Assembly: GCA_032881465.1 (NCBI GenBank)
Contig: CP126168.1
Coordinates: 868,001-932,000 of the forward strand
From: Parvibaculaceae bacterium PLY_AMNH_Bact1
GTDB taxonomy: Bacteria; Pseudomonadota; Alphaproteobacteria; Parvibaculales; Parvibaculaceae
Direction: 5' to 3'
DNA: 64,000 bases
The notes under the pieces: model-generated
Told to the model about the DNA's origin: nothing
The model's database searches: none
Seen by the model: only the letters and a program-made list of their open reading frames with translations
Shown here: in pieces, positions 51,293 through 59,767 of the stretch
How the letters are laid out: every line of letters starts with the position of its first letter
Numbering within the stretch: position 1 is the first letter of the stretch
Program-made: the position numbers and the translations under genes

Positions 51293-52024
51293 ATGGGCGA
51301 TCGGTCGGCATTCGTAAGCTGGGGGTTCCGGCTGGCGCTCTTTTCAGTCGTAGTGGCTATCTTGGCAGTCTTGGGACTTCGCCTCGGGATTATGCCACTC
51401 CCTATCGCTCTGTTCGCAGGCCTCGGCGGAGGCTTCATTTTAGGGGTCATTGCTATTCTGCTGTCTATTGTGGGGCTTGTGATCACGATCACGTCTGACA
51501 AGAGCGGCAGAGGGATTGCGGTCGCTGCGATTTTCCTCAGCCTGGCGATTGTGGCACCAGTCGGTGCGGCAATCATGAATGGCTCCTCCGTCCCGCCAAT
51601 CCATGACATCTCAACGGATCTGACTGACCCACCGATCTTCGTCGCCGTGCGGGCTCATCGCACACCGGCACACAATTCTTTGGATCGCTCATCTCCTGAG
51701 AACTTGAGCGAGCTTCAAAAGGAAGCCTATCCGGATATTCAGCCCATCCTTTTGGACCGGCACCCAGGCGCCACCTTTGAGGACGCGGTGTCTGCCGCTC
51801 AGAGCCTTGGCTGGGAAATTGTTTCAGTGGCTGTTGAAGAGGGGCGCATCGAAGCGACGGACACGACCGTCCTGATGGGCTTTAAGGACGACATCGTCAT
51901 TCGCGTGCGCGACGAAAACGGGGCAGCTCTGGTGGATGTGCGATCGGTCTCAAGGGTTGGCGAAAGCGACCTTGGGGCGAATGCGGCGCGAATTCGCGCT
52001 TTCCGGGACGAACTCAAAGGCTAA
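51293..52024 (+). CDS. DUF1499-domain membrane protein
   Basis: 243 residues. Three to four N-terminal hydrophobic segments (FRLALFSVVVAILAVLGLRL, PIALFAGLGGGFILGVIAIL, IAVAAIFLSLAIVAPVGAAI) are followed by a DUF1499 domain ending VDVRSVSRVGESDLGANAARIRAF, the family hallmark. Start 51293 has GGGGA eight bases upstream. DUF1499 function is unknown. Downstream of the CoA ligase by 48 bases on the same strand. Confidence 0.85.
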   Translation: MGDRSAFVSWGFRLALFSVVVAILAVLGLRLGIMPLPIALFAGLGGGFILGVIAILLSIVGLVITITSDKSGRGIAVAAIFLSLAIVAPVGAAIMNGSSVPPIHDISTDLTDPPIFVAVRAHRTPAHNSLDRSSPENLSELQKEAYPDIQPILLDRHPGATFEDAVSAAQSLGWEIVSVAVEEGRIEATDTTVLMGFKDDIVIRVRDENGAALVDVRSVSRVGESDLGANAARIRAFRDELKG

Positions 52025-52070
52025 CCGTTCCCTATTCCCTCTTCAGGGTTGTAAAGCAGGGCCTATCTCA

Positions 52071-52090
52071 TTAAATAAGTGATTGTTTAA
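52071..52090. promoter_or_regulatory. Candidate ArsR-type operator
   Basis: TTAAATAA-GTGA-TTGTTTAA is an imperfect inverted repeat (7 of 8 matched) 45 bases before the ArsR-family start. AT-rich 8-bp arms at this place fit an ArsR dimer site for autoregulation of the arsR-SRPBCC pair. Confidence 0.4.
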
Positions 52091-52134
52091 TTAAAGGCTG
52101 GTGGCGACACTGGCTTCAAACCTGGGATAGGACC

Positions 52135-52482
52135 ATGGCGCGTGATCAGTTAAGCCAGGCCTTTGGTGCGCTGGCGGATCCGACCCGTCGCGCGATATTG
52201 GCGAGGCTGGCAAGAAGTGAGGCGACCGTTGGCGAATTGGCGGAGCCGTTCGACATTTCCATGCCCGCCATTTCGAACCATTTAAAGGTTCTGGAAAACG
52301 CAGGCCTTATCGTGCGCGAAGTCGATGCTCAGCGGCGACGCTGCCGACTGACCCCAGGTGGATTGAAAGAAGCAAAAGCCTTCATGGCCCAAATCGCCGT
52401 CTTCTGGGAGGACGGCTTTGAGCGCCTTGATGAGTTCCTCGCCAAAAGCGAAGGTCTCGACGACAAAGATGGGGAGGTGTGA
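52135..52482 (+). CDS. ArsR-family transcriptional regulator
   Basis: 115 residues. ALADPTRRAILARLARSEAT and ISMPAISNHLKVLENAGLI form the winged HTH; no Cys metal-site motif is present in the recognition helix, so it is not a typical metal sensor. It belongs to the ArsR subgroup that is encoded next to AHSA1-type SRPBCC proteins, as is the case here (one base between stop and next ATG). A palindrome stands upstream. Confidence 0.9.
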   Translation: MARDQLSQAFGALADPTRRAILARLARSEATVGELAEPFDISMPAISNHLKVLENAGLIVREVDAQRRRCRLTPGGLKEAKAFMAQIAVFWEDGFERLDEFLAKSEGLDDKDGEV

Positions 52483-52483
52483 A

Positions 52484-52975
52484 ATGGCTCTGCAATCAGA
52501 TAGCGAGCAGGACCTCACGCTGGAGATCACACGCATCTTCAAAGCACCCAGAGACCGGGTTTTTAAAGCCTGGAGCACCCCAGAGCATCTAAGTGCCTGG
52601 TGGGGTCCAAAAGGTTTCTCGCTCCCTGAGCATGATTTCAACGTGGTTGAAGGGGGCGCCTGGCGGGTCGTGATGGGGGCGCCGTCCGGCTCGCAGCACA
52701 TTGTGAGCGGTGTCTTTGAAGAAATATCGCCGACGGACAGGATGGTCTTCACCTGGGGCTGGACCATCGACGGCACCCGGTCGCACGAGTCCACAGTGAC
52801 CGTCACTTTCGCTGATGTAAAAGCCGGCACAAAGGTTCACTTGCACCAGGCTATGCTCACCAGTAAAGCGGATCGGGATGGGCACCAGGATGGCTGGAAC
52901 GGGACCTTCGAAAATCTCCAAGACTTCCTCGACGGCAAACCGCGCGAAATCAGGACAGCCGATACGCCGACGTAA
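52484..52975 (+). CDS. SRPBCC (AHSA1-like) domain protein
   Basis: 163 residues from the ATG at 52484, preceded by GGGGAGGTG. The fold starts LEITRIFKAPRDRVFKAW and continues through WWGPKGFSLPEHDF and GGAWRVVM, HIVSGVFEEISPTDRMVFTW, a hydrophobic-cavity barrel used for ligand binding. Paired with ArsR in one message: the barrel protein may sense or act on the ligand. The 3' end overlaps the convergent MBL gene by 26 bases. Confidence 0.88.
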   Translation: MALQSDSEQDLTLEITRIFKAPRDRVFKAWSTPEHLSAWWGPKGFSLPEHDFNVVEGGAWRVVMGAPSGSQHIVSGVFEEISPTDRMVFTWGWTIDGTRSHESTVTVTFADVKAGTKVHLHQAMLTSKADRDGHQDGWNGTFENLQDFLDGKPREIRTADTPT

Positions 52976-53852
52976 GCGATGGATCGCCGTCACAGGCAAG
53001 TTTCTCGTCACCAACCATTTTGATTACGTGGGACAGCACAGACCGAGCGGCTGCCGGGTGGAGGCGCTTGTCTGTCGCCTCATACATGACTGGAACCATG
53101 TCAGCGATGGTGGTTCGCCCGGCAGTGATCTGCTCAATGATCTGGCGTTCACGGTCTTCGCGGTGGGCGATGAAGGAACGTACAAAAGGCTTCGGCTCCG
53201 TAATTGCCGGGCCATGTGTCGGCCAATAAAGCTCATCATCACGGTCCAGTAGCAGTTCCAGGGAAGCAATATAGGTTGCCATGTCACCATCTGGAGGGCT
53301 GACGACACTGGTTGACCAGCCCATGACGTGGTCACCGGTGAAGAGCGCTTTCTCTTCGCGCAACGCAAAGCTCATATGGTTTGAAGTATGGCCAGGTGTA
53401 AAGACACATTCCACGCTCCACCCAGGACCTTCCAGAACGTCGCCATGTCGGACTTCTACATCTGGTGTGAAGTCACGATCCGCGCCTTCTTCGATCTGCA
53501 CAGAGTCCTTTGGTTGGCCGGAGCCGTGCGGACCATAGGCATATGTCTTAGCGCCTGTTGCAGCTTTAAAGGCAGAAGCAGCAGGTGAATGGTCCATATG
53601 ACAATGAGTGATAAGGATGTGGCTTACCGTCTCGCCCTCGACGGCTTTTAGCAGCGCGTCGATATGCGCCTGATCATTCGGGCCGGGATCAATCACGGCA
53701 ACTGTGCCTTCGCCGATGATGTAGGTTCCGGTGCCCATATAGGTGAAGCCACCAGGATTGTTGGCCGTCACCCGTCGGACAAGCGGGCTCACCTGGTCCA
53801 CGCGCCCATAATCAATGTCAATTTCACGCACAAAGGGGATCGCAACGGCCAT
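52950..53852 (-). CDS. MBL-fold hydrolase (LACTB2-like)
   Basis: 300 residues. ITHCHMDHSPAASAF is the HxHxDH motif, CVFTPGHTSNHMSFAL the next His, ALFTGDHVMGWST the bridging Asp and PTHGPAITEP the last His, followed by a winged-helix-like C-terminal extension (IIEQITAGRTTIADMV) as in LACTB2/RNase-Z-like glyoxalase II relatives. GGGAG precedes the ATG. Activity is not certain. Convergent with the SRPBCC gene. Confidence 0.88.
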   Translation of the reverse strand: MAVAIPFVREIDIDYGRVDQVSPLVRRVTANNPGGFTYMGTGTYIIGEGTVAVIDPGPNDQAHIDALLKAVEGETVSHILITHCHMDHSPAASAFKAATGAKTYAYGPHGSGQPKDSVQIEEGADRDFTPDVEVRHGDVLEGPGWSVECVFTPGHTSNHMSFALREEKALFTGDHVMGWSTSVVSPPDGDMATYIASLELLLDRDDELYWPTHGPAITEPKPFVRSFIAHREDRERQIIEQITAGRTTIADMVPVMYEATDKRLHPAAARSVLSHVIKMVGDEKLACDGDPSLTSAYRLS

Positions 53853-53931
53853 CTGGTCTGGCTCCCAAGATTGTCAGCAACAAATTTGGGCGCAGAATGA
53901 CCGCTCGGCAGAGTGTCTTCAAGGGAATATA

Positions 53932-53962
53932 GGCACCGGCGACGGGGGGGATCGCCGGTGCC
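53932..53962. terminator. Strong hairpin between two minus-strand genes
   Basis: GGCACCGGCGA (53932-53942) pairs perfectly with TCGCCGGTGCC (53952-53962) around a G-rich nine-base loop. No T run follows, so it may be a Rho-assisted terminator, an mRNA end stabiliser, or a regulatory structure in the leader of the MBL gene. Confidence 0.45.
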
Positions 53963-54005
53963 ATGCTCAAGTGGGGGCTACGAGCATGTCCACATCACGT
54001 AGACT

Positions 54006-54023
54006 TCCGGGTTTTTGCCCGGA
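54006..54023 (-). terminator. Small hairpin after the 67-residue gene
   Basis: TCCGGG (54006-54011) and CCCGGA (54018-54023) with loop TTTTTG, 16 bases after the stop of the gene at 54039-54242. Weak; could help end its message. Confidence 0.3.
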
Positions 54024-54038
54024 TACAGGCGGGTGGTC

Positions 54039-54242
54039 TTAGTAGTTGACCGTCAGGTTAAGGACCATCGTGATCCCATAGGCACCAACAACGAGGTAAC
54101 CGATACTGGTCGCAAGATCAGTCGCGTCTTCAATGCCAAGGGTCTTCAGTCGCTCGGTAACCATCTCTTTCGCGTATGCGAAGGGTTGTCCGAAGGGCTG
54201 GTGTGTGTCTGTTTTCATCTGCTTCAGGTTAGCTGTAATCAT
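54039..54242 (-). CDS. 67-residue protein of unknown function, one hydrophobic segment
   Basis: ATG at 54242 has GGAGAAA four bases upstream. The N-terminal half is polar (KTDTHQPFGQPFAYAKEMVTERL), the end hydrophobic (LATSIGYLVVGAYGITMVLNL), so a tail-anchored membrane protein is possible. No family recognised. Flanked by about 260 bases of sequence without genes on its 5' side. Confidence 0.6.
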   Translation of the reverse strand: MITANLKQMKTDTHQPFGQPFAYAKEMVTERLKTLGIEDATDLATSIGYLVVGAYGITMVLNLTVNY

Positions 54243-54505
54243 GATCTTTCTCCAAGATCAAAGGGTTAGCGGTACTTTTTGCCCGCCGAGAGCGTTCCTG
54301 TTGGGGGAATGACTGTTTGTCAGTTCTTATTCTTGAACCCTAGATATGTGCACTGCACAAAAGTTTCAAGACAAATATTTCAAGAAATCGCGACAAGACC
54401 CAAAAAAGCACCAGTCTGGTTCAAAATCGGCCCGGTGTGTCTATGGATTCCACAGGCATTTGGGCCCATCTTGGTGGTCGATCAGCCCATTTGAGGAGAA
54501 AAAGC

Positions 54506-54904
54506 ATGGAATTTCCAACTACTACCGCCGCAGTGGCTGGCGTTTTGGGCATATTGCAATATGTCTTAATGTTGACTGTCGGGATAGTACGCGGAAAACG
54601 AGGACTCAGTTTCGGTGATGGTGGTGATCCTGATTTTCTCAGGAAAATACGTCGTCATGGAAACCTTGCGGAAAATGCCGCTCTTTTCATCGTGTTGCTG
54701 GCGTTGCTGGAACTTTCAGGAACCTATCCGACACTGGTCATGATTTTTGGCGGATTGTTTGTTTTCGCTCGGATTTCTCACGCGCTCGCACTGACCGGCT
54801 CCTGGTCGGAGTTGCCCCTGCGTCCCATTGGCGCATTGGGGACTATCGTCGCAGGCGTAGGCGCCGCCGGCATGCTTCTCTACACACTCGGCAGCGGGAT
54901 GTGA
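54506..54904 (+). CDS. MAPEG-family membrane protein
   Basis: 132 residues, four membrane helices. IRRHGNLAENAALFIVLLALLE (key residues R, H, N, E, N) is the MAPEG signature (glutathione transferase/eicosanoid enzyme fold). Bacterial relatives often have weak or unknown glutathione-dependent activity. GAGGAGAAAAAGC precedes the ATG at 54506; the open frame upstream is not coding-like. Convergent with the PLP-enzyme gene. Confidence 0.9.
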   Translation: MEFPTTTAAVAGVLGILQYVLMLTVGIVRGKRGLSFGDGGDPDFLRKIRRHGNLAENAALFIVLLALLELSGTYPTLVMIFGGLFVFARISHALALTGSWSELPLRPIGALGTIVAGVGAAGMLLYTLGSGM

Positions 54905-54955
54905 GCGCCACCAAGTGAAGAGACGATGGGCGCACAGGGCGCCCATCCCGTACTT

Positions 54956-56194
54956 CTAGCTGTAGCGGACTTCCTTCACGTCACCGGCATTGCCAGCATC
55001 GATCTCAGCCATGCTGGCCTGCAGATCTGCGAGATATTGATCCTGAACAGCCGCATGGAACGGTGAAAGCATAAGGTGAAGTGATTTGGGTTCCGTCGTA
55101 ACCGACGTCATCCAACCGCGCTCTGCCATTTTTCCCCAGAGGGCAAAGGCATCATAGTCTGGGTGATAAAACGCGACGAGGCCGAGCACCGGTTTCCCGA
55201 CAATTTTGAAACCCATCCGCTTAACACCGGTCTCGATGTGTTCGCGGACACCACAAACGATGCCTTGTTTCTCTTTGTAGCCTTCTACGCCAAGGTAATT
55301 CATGACCGCCCAGGCAGCAGCAATGGCCCCGCCGGGACGTGTGCCAGCCAATGTCGGGGTGATCATCCGGCCACCAGGCCAATCGGCGCAATCGAAGATC
55401 ATATGAGATTGCAATTCCTCTGATCGGAAGAGGACGGTAGAGGCGCCCTTGGCCGCATAGCCATATTTGTGGAGGTCGGCGGAAATAGACTTCACCGCAG
55501 GGACCTCAAAATCGAACGCATGGAGAGGCACGCCATTCATCTTGGCAAAGGGTGCGAAATAACCGCCAACACAGGCATCTACATGGAGCCAGGTGCCATG
55601 CGCTTCTGCAACCGCGCCCAGGCGCTCGATTGGGTCAACGAGCCCATAAGGGAAGCAGGGGGCAGATCCCACCAGCATGATGGTATCATCATCAATCACC
55701 GCACCCATGGCAGCGGCGTCGGCCAGAAAGTCCGGCCCGCAAGGAACCCGCCGGATCTCCATGTCCATCATCTTGGCAGCTTTGTCGAAAGCAGGGTGAG
55801 CGGACCATGGCGCCACAATGTTGGGCCGGCCCTTCAACGTGCCTTCGGCACGCGCATAGTCTCGCGCAGTTTTGACCGCCATGGTGATGGAGTCAGTGCC
55901 ACCAGAGGTGATGTTGCCTGCGGCCCCTTCGGGTGCGTGAAGCAGACTAAGACCCATGGAGACGACTTCATCTTCCATCTGTTTCAGGCTCGGAAATGCC
56001 ATCGGACCAAGGCCGTTCTCCGACATGTACATTGTGTAGGCTTCTTTTTGCACACGAGCGACGTCTGGGCCGGCGTTAAAGACATAGACTGCTGTCTTTC
56101 CGTCGCGCCATTTCACGTCATTGCCGCCACGCGTCTGCATCTCGTGGCGCAGGCTCTCCCAGTCGCGACCTTGCTCAGGCATCTTGAAGCTCAT
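54956..56194 (-). CDS. Group II PLP-dependent decarboxylase/sphingosine-1-phosphate-lyase-like
   Basis: 412 residues from the ATG at 56194 with GGGGAG upstream. GNITSGGTDSITMAVKTAR binds the phosphate, VDACVGGYFAPF holds the PLP Asp and SISADLHKYGYAAKGAS the Schiff-base Lys (about 240), the arrangement of sphingosine-1-phosphate lyases and tyrosine/glutamate decarboxylases. There is no N-terminal membrane helix, unlike eukaryotic lyases. Bacterial relatives cleave phosphorylated long-chain bases or decarboxylate amino acids; a lipid role is possible only if the host makes sphingolipids. Confidence 0.87.
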   Translation of the reverse strand: MSFKMPEQGRDWESLRHEMQTRGGNDVKWRDGKTAVYVFNAGPDVARVQKEAYTMYMSENGLGPMAFPSLKQMEDEVVSMGLSLLHAPEGAAGNITSGGTDSITMAVKTARDYARAEGTLKGRPNIVAPWSAHPAFDKAAKMMDMEIRRVPCGPDFLADAAAMGAVIDDDTIMLVGSAPCFPYGLVDPIERLGAVAEAHGTWLHVDACVGGYFAPFAKMNGVPLHAFDFEVPAVKSISADLHKYGYAAKGASTVLFRSEELQSHMIFDCADWPGGRMITPTLAGTRPGGAIAAAWAVMNYLGVEGYKEKQGIVCGVREHIETGVKRMGFKIVGKPVLGLVAFYHPDYDAFALWGKMAERGWMTSVTTEPKSLHLMLSPFHAAVQDQYLADLQASMAEIDAGNAGDVKEVRYS

Positions 56195-56472
56195 CGAATT
56201 CTCCCCGTGTCGTGAGTTCCCCATAAGGTTTCCAGTCAGGAAAACGACGTTCAGCTTTTAATGTTCTAACCGCCTATGTTGGCGGATGGTTGGGGAGATC
56301 ATACCTGTTCAACCGGTTTCGCCAAACGAATGCTTGAGGGAACCGAACTGTCGACTGATCGACGACCCTGCATTTAATCCCGCAGAGTGGAATTGTCTCC
56401 TCCTCCTCTCGACGGCGAAGGGCAATTGTGATCACTGTCAAATCGACCACCGAAGATACTTGAGGAGAACCC

Positions 56473-57798
56473 ATGGCCGACCTGCTGGCGCTATCTGAGC
56501 GGTTTATCGACAATGATATTTACGAAGGTGCGGGCCTGGTAAACCGTCCCACGATGGAACTGTCGGAGCTTGGCAACGGGATCGCCTTGATCGAAGCTTT
56601 TTCTCACGTCGTAACCTTTAAGACCGGCGATGGTCTTGTCCTGTTTGACACCAGTCTGGAAGCATTTGGTGGCGGTGTTCTAAATTCCTTACGCAAGTGG
56701 ACAGACGAGCCCGTCTCGAACATCTGCTACACCCATGGTCATGCGGACCATGTCGGCGGCACCAATCACTTTGTCTGTGAGGCCTGCGAAAAGGGGCATC
56801 GCCGTCCACGTATCATCGCACATGAAAATGTCGCACCCCGTTTTCGCCGCTATGAAGCAACCAACGGATATAATTTCACGATCAATGCCCGTCAGTTTGC
56901 ACCGGCGACGGAACTGCGTATGGGGCAAGCGGGAGAGGGCGGCAAAGCGAGTGCTCGCCGGTTTGGGCCAGACCCCTGGATCGACCCGGACACCACATTC
57001 CGCGAAAACCTCAACACAAAAGTTGGTGACACGCAGTTTGAGCTGCATCACGCGATCGGGGAAACCGACGACCATCTATGGGCCTGGGTGCCAGAGCACA
57101 AAGCGATCTGTTCCGGTGATTTCGTAACCTGGGTATTTCCGAATGCCGGCAATCCACAGAAAGTGCAGCGCTATCCTCTGGAATGGGCAAAAGCGCTTCG
57201 CGAGATGATAGCGAAAGAACCGGAACTGCTGCTGCCAGCCCATGGCCTTCCTATTGGGGGGAAGGCACGCATCGCGACCGTGTTGGATCACATCGCGACG
57301 GCTTTGGAGACGTTGGTGAGCCAAACAGTCGATATGATGAATACCGGTGCGCGTCTGGATGAGATCATTCATTCCATCAAGCTCCCGGCTGAATTGATGG
57401 GCAAGCCCTACCTGCAACCTGTCTATGACGAACCTGAATTCGTCATCCATAATATCTGGCGTCTGTATGGCGGTTGGTATGATGGCAACCCGGCCAACCT
57501 GAAGCCCGCGTCGGACGCGGCATTGGCGGAGGAAATGGCCGCTTTGGCAGGTGGCGCAAAAGCCCTGGCCGCGCGGGCGTCCAAACTGGTTGGGGAGGGG
57601 GACCTCAGGCTGGCATGCCACCTAGCGGAAATGGCGGGGCTTGCAGCCCCTGATGACATCGAGGTTCATGGGATGCGTGCCGAAGTCTATGCTGCACGCA
57701 GGAAGGCAGAGGCGTCACTCATGTCCAAAGGCATTTACGGATTTGCGGAGCGACAATCCTTGAAGGTCGTTGGCGAACACAATCAAAAGAAGGCGTAA
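56473..57798 (+). CDS. MBL-fold hydrolase with alkyl-sulfatase dimerisation domain
   Basis: 441 residues. ICYTHGHADHVGGTNHFV is the HxHxDH zinc motif, GETDDHLWAWVPEHKAICSGD gives the further His and Asp, and LLLPAHGLPIGG the last His. After it the helical alkyl-sulfatase dimerisation domain (LVSQTVDMMNTGARLDEIIH to LGNIWRLYGGWYDGNPANLK-like region) and a repeat-like end (LACHLAEMAGLAAPDDIEVH). No signal peptide. GAGGAG precedes the ATG. Sec-alkyl sulfatase activity is possible but a C-terminal SCP2-like lipid domain is missing. Confidence 0.87.
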   Translation: MADLLALSERFIDNDIYEGAGLVNRPTMELSELGNGIALIEAFSHVVTFKTGDGLVLFDTSLEAFGGGVLNSLRKWTDEPVSNICYTHGHADHVGGTNHFVCEACEKGHRRPRIIAHENVAPRFRRYEATNGYNFTINARQFAPATELRMGQAGEGGKASARRFGPDPWIDPDTTFRENLNTKVGDTQFELHHAIGETDDHLWAWVPEHKAICSGDFVTWVFPNAGNPQKVQRYPLEWAKALREMIAKEPELLLPAHGLPIGGKARIATVLDHIATALETLVSQTVDMMNTGARLDEIIHSIKLPAELMGKPYLQPVYDEPEFVIHNIWRLYGGWYDGNPANLKPASDAALAEEMAALAGGAKALAARASKLVGEGDLRLACHLAEMAGLAAPDDIEVHGMRAEVYAARRKAEASLMSKGIYGFAERQSLKVVGEHNQKKA

Positions 57799-57840
57799 GA
57801 CCTTCGCATACGCTTTCTTACTCAGGGAGCGTCCAAGAGG

Positions 57841-57877
57841 AAGGGTCGAATTGCTAACCGCAGTTCGGCCCTTTTTT
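57841..57877 (+). terminator. Rho-independent terminator
   Basis: AAGGGTCGAA (57841-57850) pairs with TTCGGCCCTT (57864-57873) with one G:U pair and a 13-base loop, followed by TTTTTT. It ends the MBL/alkyl-sulfatase-like transcript and abuts the stop codon of the convergent enoyl-CoA hydratase. Confidence 0.8.
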
Positions 57878-58685
57878 ATTTGCCGGTAAATTGGGGTGCA
57901 CGTTTCTCGAAGAATGCCTTCACGCCCTCTTTCACATCTTGCGAGGGATTGGTGACCATCACCGAGAGGGCAGCATCACCAAGGGACCGCTCAAGGGTGA
58001 TGTCGTGGGAGCGCAGCATCATCTGCTTTGCAAGCCGCACAGCAAGTGGTGCCCGTTCTGCAAGCGCACTCGCCAGCGTCAAGGTCTCTTCTTCAAGCGC
58101 ATTGTCGGACACAACTTCTGTGACCAGTCCGAGCTCCATGGCGGTGCGGGCATCATATGTCTCTGCCAACATGCTCATTTTAAGGGCTCGGTCCATGCCC
58201 ATGGCCCGTGGGAAAAACCATGCGCCGCCCTCATCCGGCAGCAGTCCAAAGCGACCACTCGTATCCCCAAGTTTTGCCTGGTCAGACGCGATCCGGATGT
58301 CGCAGGCGAGCGCCAGTGTCAGGCCACCAGCAACAGCGGGGCCGTTGATCATGGCAATCACCGGTTTGTCGCACCGCTGCAGCGCGAGAATGATACGGTG
58401 CATTCCATCGCGCATTTCGCGTCCATGGGAAAGCTGGCTCGCCATAAGTGCTTTGTGTTCATCATCGCCATTGCCGCTCACATCTCCGCCGGAACAGAAG
58501 CCACGACCAGCGCCGGTGATGATCAGAGCGCGCTGATTGTCGTCGCGCAGATAGGCCTCAACAGCCTCTGTGACTTCTTCGCAAAGACGGGTCGTATAAG
58601 CATTCATCGCCTGAGGCCGGTTCAGCGTGATCCGCATCACTTTGTTCGCGGGGTGGTCTACCAGGATCTGGCTGAAATCGGTCAT
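57876..58685 (-). CDS. Enoyl-CoA hydratase/isomerase family protein
   Basis: 269 residues from the ATG at 58685 with AGGGAGAC upstream. RITLNRPQAMNAYTTRL and [18 protein letters not shown] (oxyanion hole) and INGPAVAGGLTLALACDIRIAS with SGRFGLLPDEGGAWFFPRAMG (second catalytic Glu region) mark the crotonase fold. Substrate unknown. Divergent from a second crotonase 85 bases away; the pair look like related paralogues. Confidence 0.9.
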   Translation of the reverse strand: MTDFSQILVDHPANKVMRITLNRPQAMNAYTTRLCEEVTEAVEAYLRDDNQRALIITGAGRGFCSGGDVSGNGDDEHKALMASQLSHGREMRDGMHRIILALQRCDKPVIAMINGPAVAGGLTLALACDIRIASDQAKLGDTSGRFGLLPDEGGAWFFPRAMGMDRALKMSMLAETYDARTAMELGLVTEVVSDNALEEETLTLASALAERAPLAVRLAKQMMLRSHDITLERSLGDAALSVMVTNPSQDVKEGVKAFFEKRAPQFTGK

Positions 58686-58770
58686 GTGTGTCTCCCTCTT
58701 GTGCGCTCGCGCGTGCCCATGGAATGATAGGCTAACGCAAACATTGAAGAATGCCCAACCGGGGGATGCC

Positions 58771-59619
58771 ATGACCGTTTATGACGAAATTCTCTATGAT
58801 GTAGCTGACCGTGTCGCGACCATCACACTCAATCGTCCCGACAAACTTAATGCCTGGACTGCGACCATGGAAAACAGCGTGCGCGGTGCCATCAACGATG
58901 CTGCTGCAGACGACGACGTCCGTGCGATTGTCATTACCGGTGCTGGTCGTGGTTTTTGCGCCGGTGCGGACATGGGCGGTTTGCAGAAAATTGACGCCAA
59001 TGGCGATGGCAGAAAACGCATTGTCGAAAAGGGAGAAGAAGCAGATGTCTCCTTCGACGGTGACCTTGGGCCATCGGTACTGGAACATTTCGAAGGCCGG
59101 TTCGGCTACATGTTTGAATGTCCCAAGCCGATCATCGCTGCCATCAACGGTCCGTGTGCCGGGATCGGCCTGGTCATGACACTCTTTTGCGATATGCGGA
59201 TCGCCAGCGACGCGGCAAAATTCACAACAGCCTTCGCCCAACGCGGCCTGGTCGCAGAACATGGCATTGCCTGGTTGTTGCCAAGGCTGATTGGGTCTGC
59301 GAATGCGCTCGACATTCTGATGTCGGCGCGAAAGTTTACGGGCGAAGAAGCGGCTCGATTGGGCTTGGTGAACCGATCCGTGCCCGGGAATGCGCTGATG
59401 GGTGAGGTGACTGACTACGCTAAAGGCCTTGCGGAAACCACTTCGCCCCGGTCTATGACTGTAATGAAGCGTCAGGTCTACAAATCCCTGTTCCAGGACT
59501 TCAACAGTTCCACATCCATGGCAGACACAGAAATGCAGTCCAGTTTTGCAAGTGAAGACTTCAAAGAGGGTGTTGCGCATTTCGTCGAAAAACGTGCACC
59601 CAACTTCTCAGGAAAATAG
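58771..59619 (+). CDS. Enoyl-CoA hydratase/isomerase family protein
   Basis: 282 residues from the ATG at 58771, preceded by [67 protein letters not shown] and [21 protein letters not shown] give a crotonase with the second Glu (E in VAEHG). Length slightly above the usual 260 because of an insertion around residue 80-105. Divergent from the gene at 57876. tRNA-Pro follows on the other strand. Confidence 0.9.
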   Translation: MTVYDEILYDVADRVATITLNRPDKLNAWTATMENSVRGAINDAAADDDVRAIVITGAGRGFCAGADMGGLQKIDANGDGRKRIVEKGEEADVSFDGDLGPSVLEHFEGRFGYMFECPKPIIAAINGPCAGIGLVMTLFCDMRIASDAAKFTTAFAQRGLVAEHGIAWLLPRLIGSANALDILMSARKFTGEEAARLGLVNRSVPGNALMGEVTDYAKGLAETTSPRSMTVMKRQVYKSLFQDFNSSTSMADTEMQSSFASEDFKEGVAHFVEKRAPNFSGK

Positions 59620-59658
59620 GACACGACCTAGGCATGCAAAATGTCCAGCTCGTTGGTG

Positions 59659-59735
59659 TGGTCGGAGTGAGTGGATTCGAACCACCGACCCCCTCGTCCC
59701 GAACGAGGTGCGCTACCAGGCTGCGCCACACTCTG
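59659..59735 (-). tRNA. tRNA-Pro (anticodon CGG)
   Basis: Minus-strand 77-base cloverleaf with encoded CCA. Anticodon loop TTCGGGA with CGG. The bacterial proline signature C1:G72 and A73 is present, but position 2:71 reads A:C, a mismatch in the acceptor stem; the other six pairs are normal. It stands 33 bases after the alpha/beta hydrolase stop on the same strand and could be co-transcribed. Confidence 0.93.
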
Positions 59736-59767
59736 CCCTAAGAATGGACAATCAAGAGAAGACCATT

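Noticed and set aside
55469-56215. 248-codon frame antisense to the PLP-enzyme gene
   Set aside because: His/Arg-rich mirror of a conserved enzyme; no ribosome site.
57891-58727. 278-codon frame antisense to enoyl-CoA hydratase
   Set aside because: Mirror frame of a clear crotonase gene; same reasoning applies to 58732-59580 over the second crotonase and 41931-42770 over the NSS transporter.
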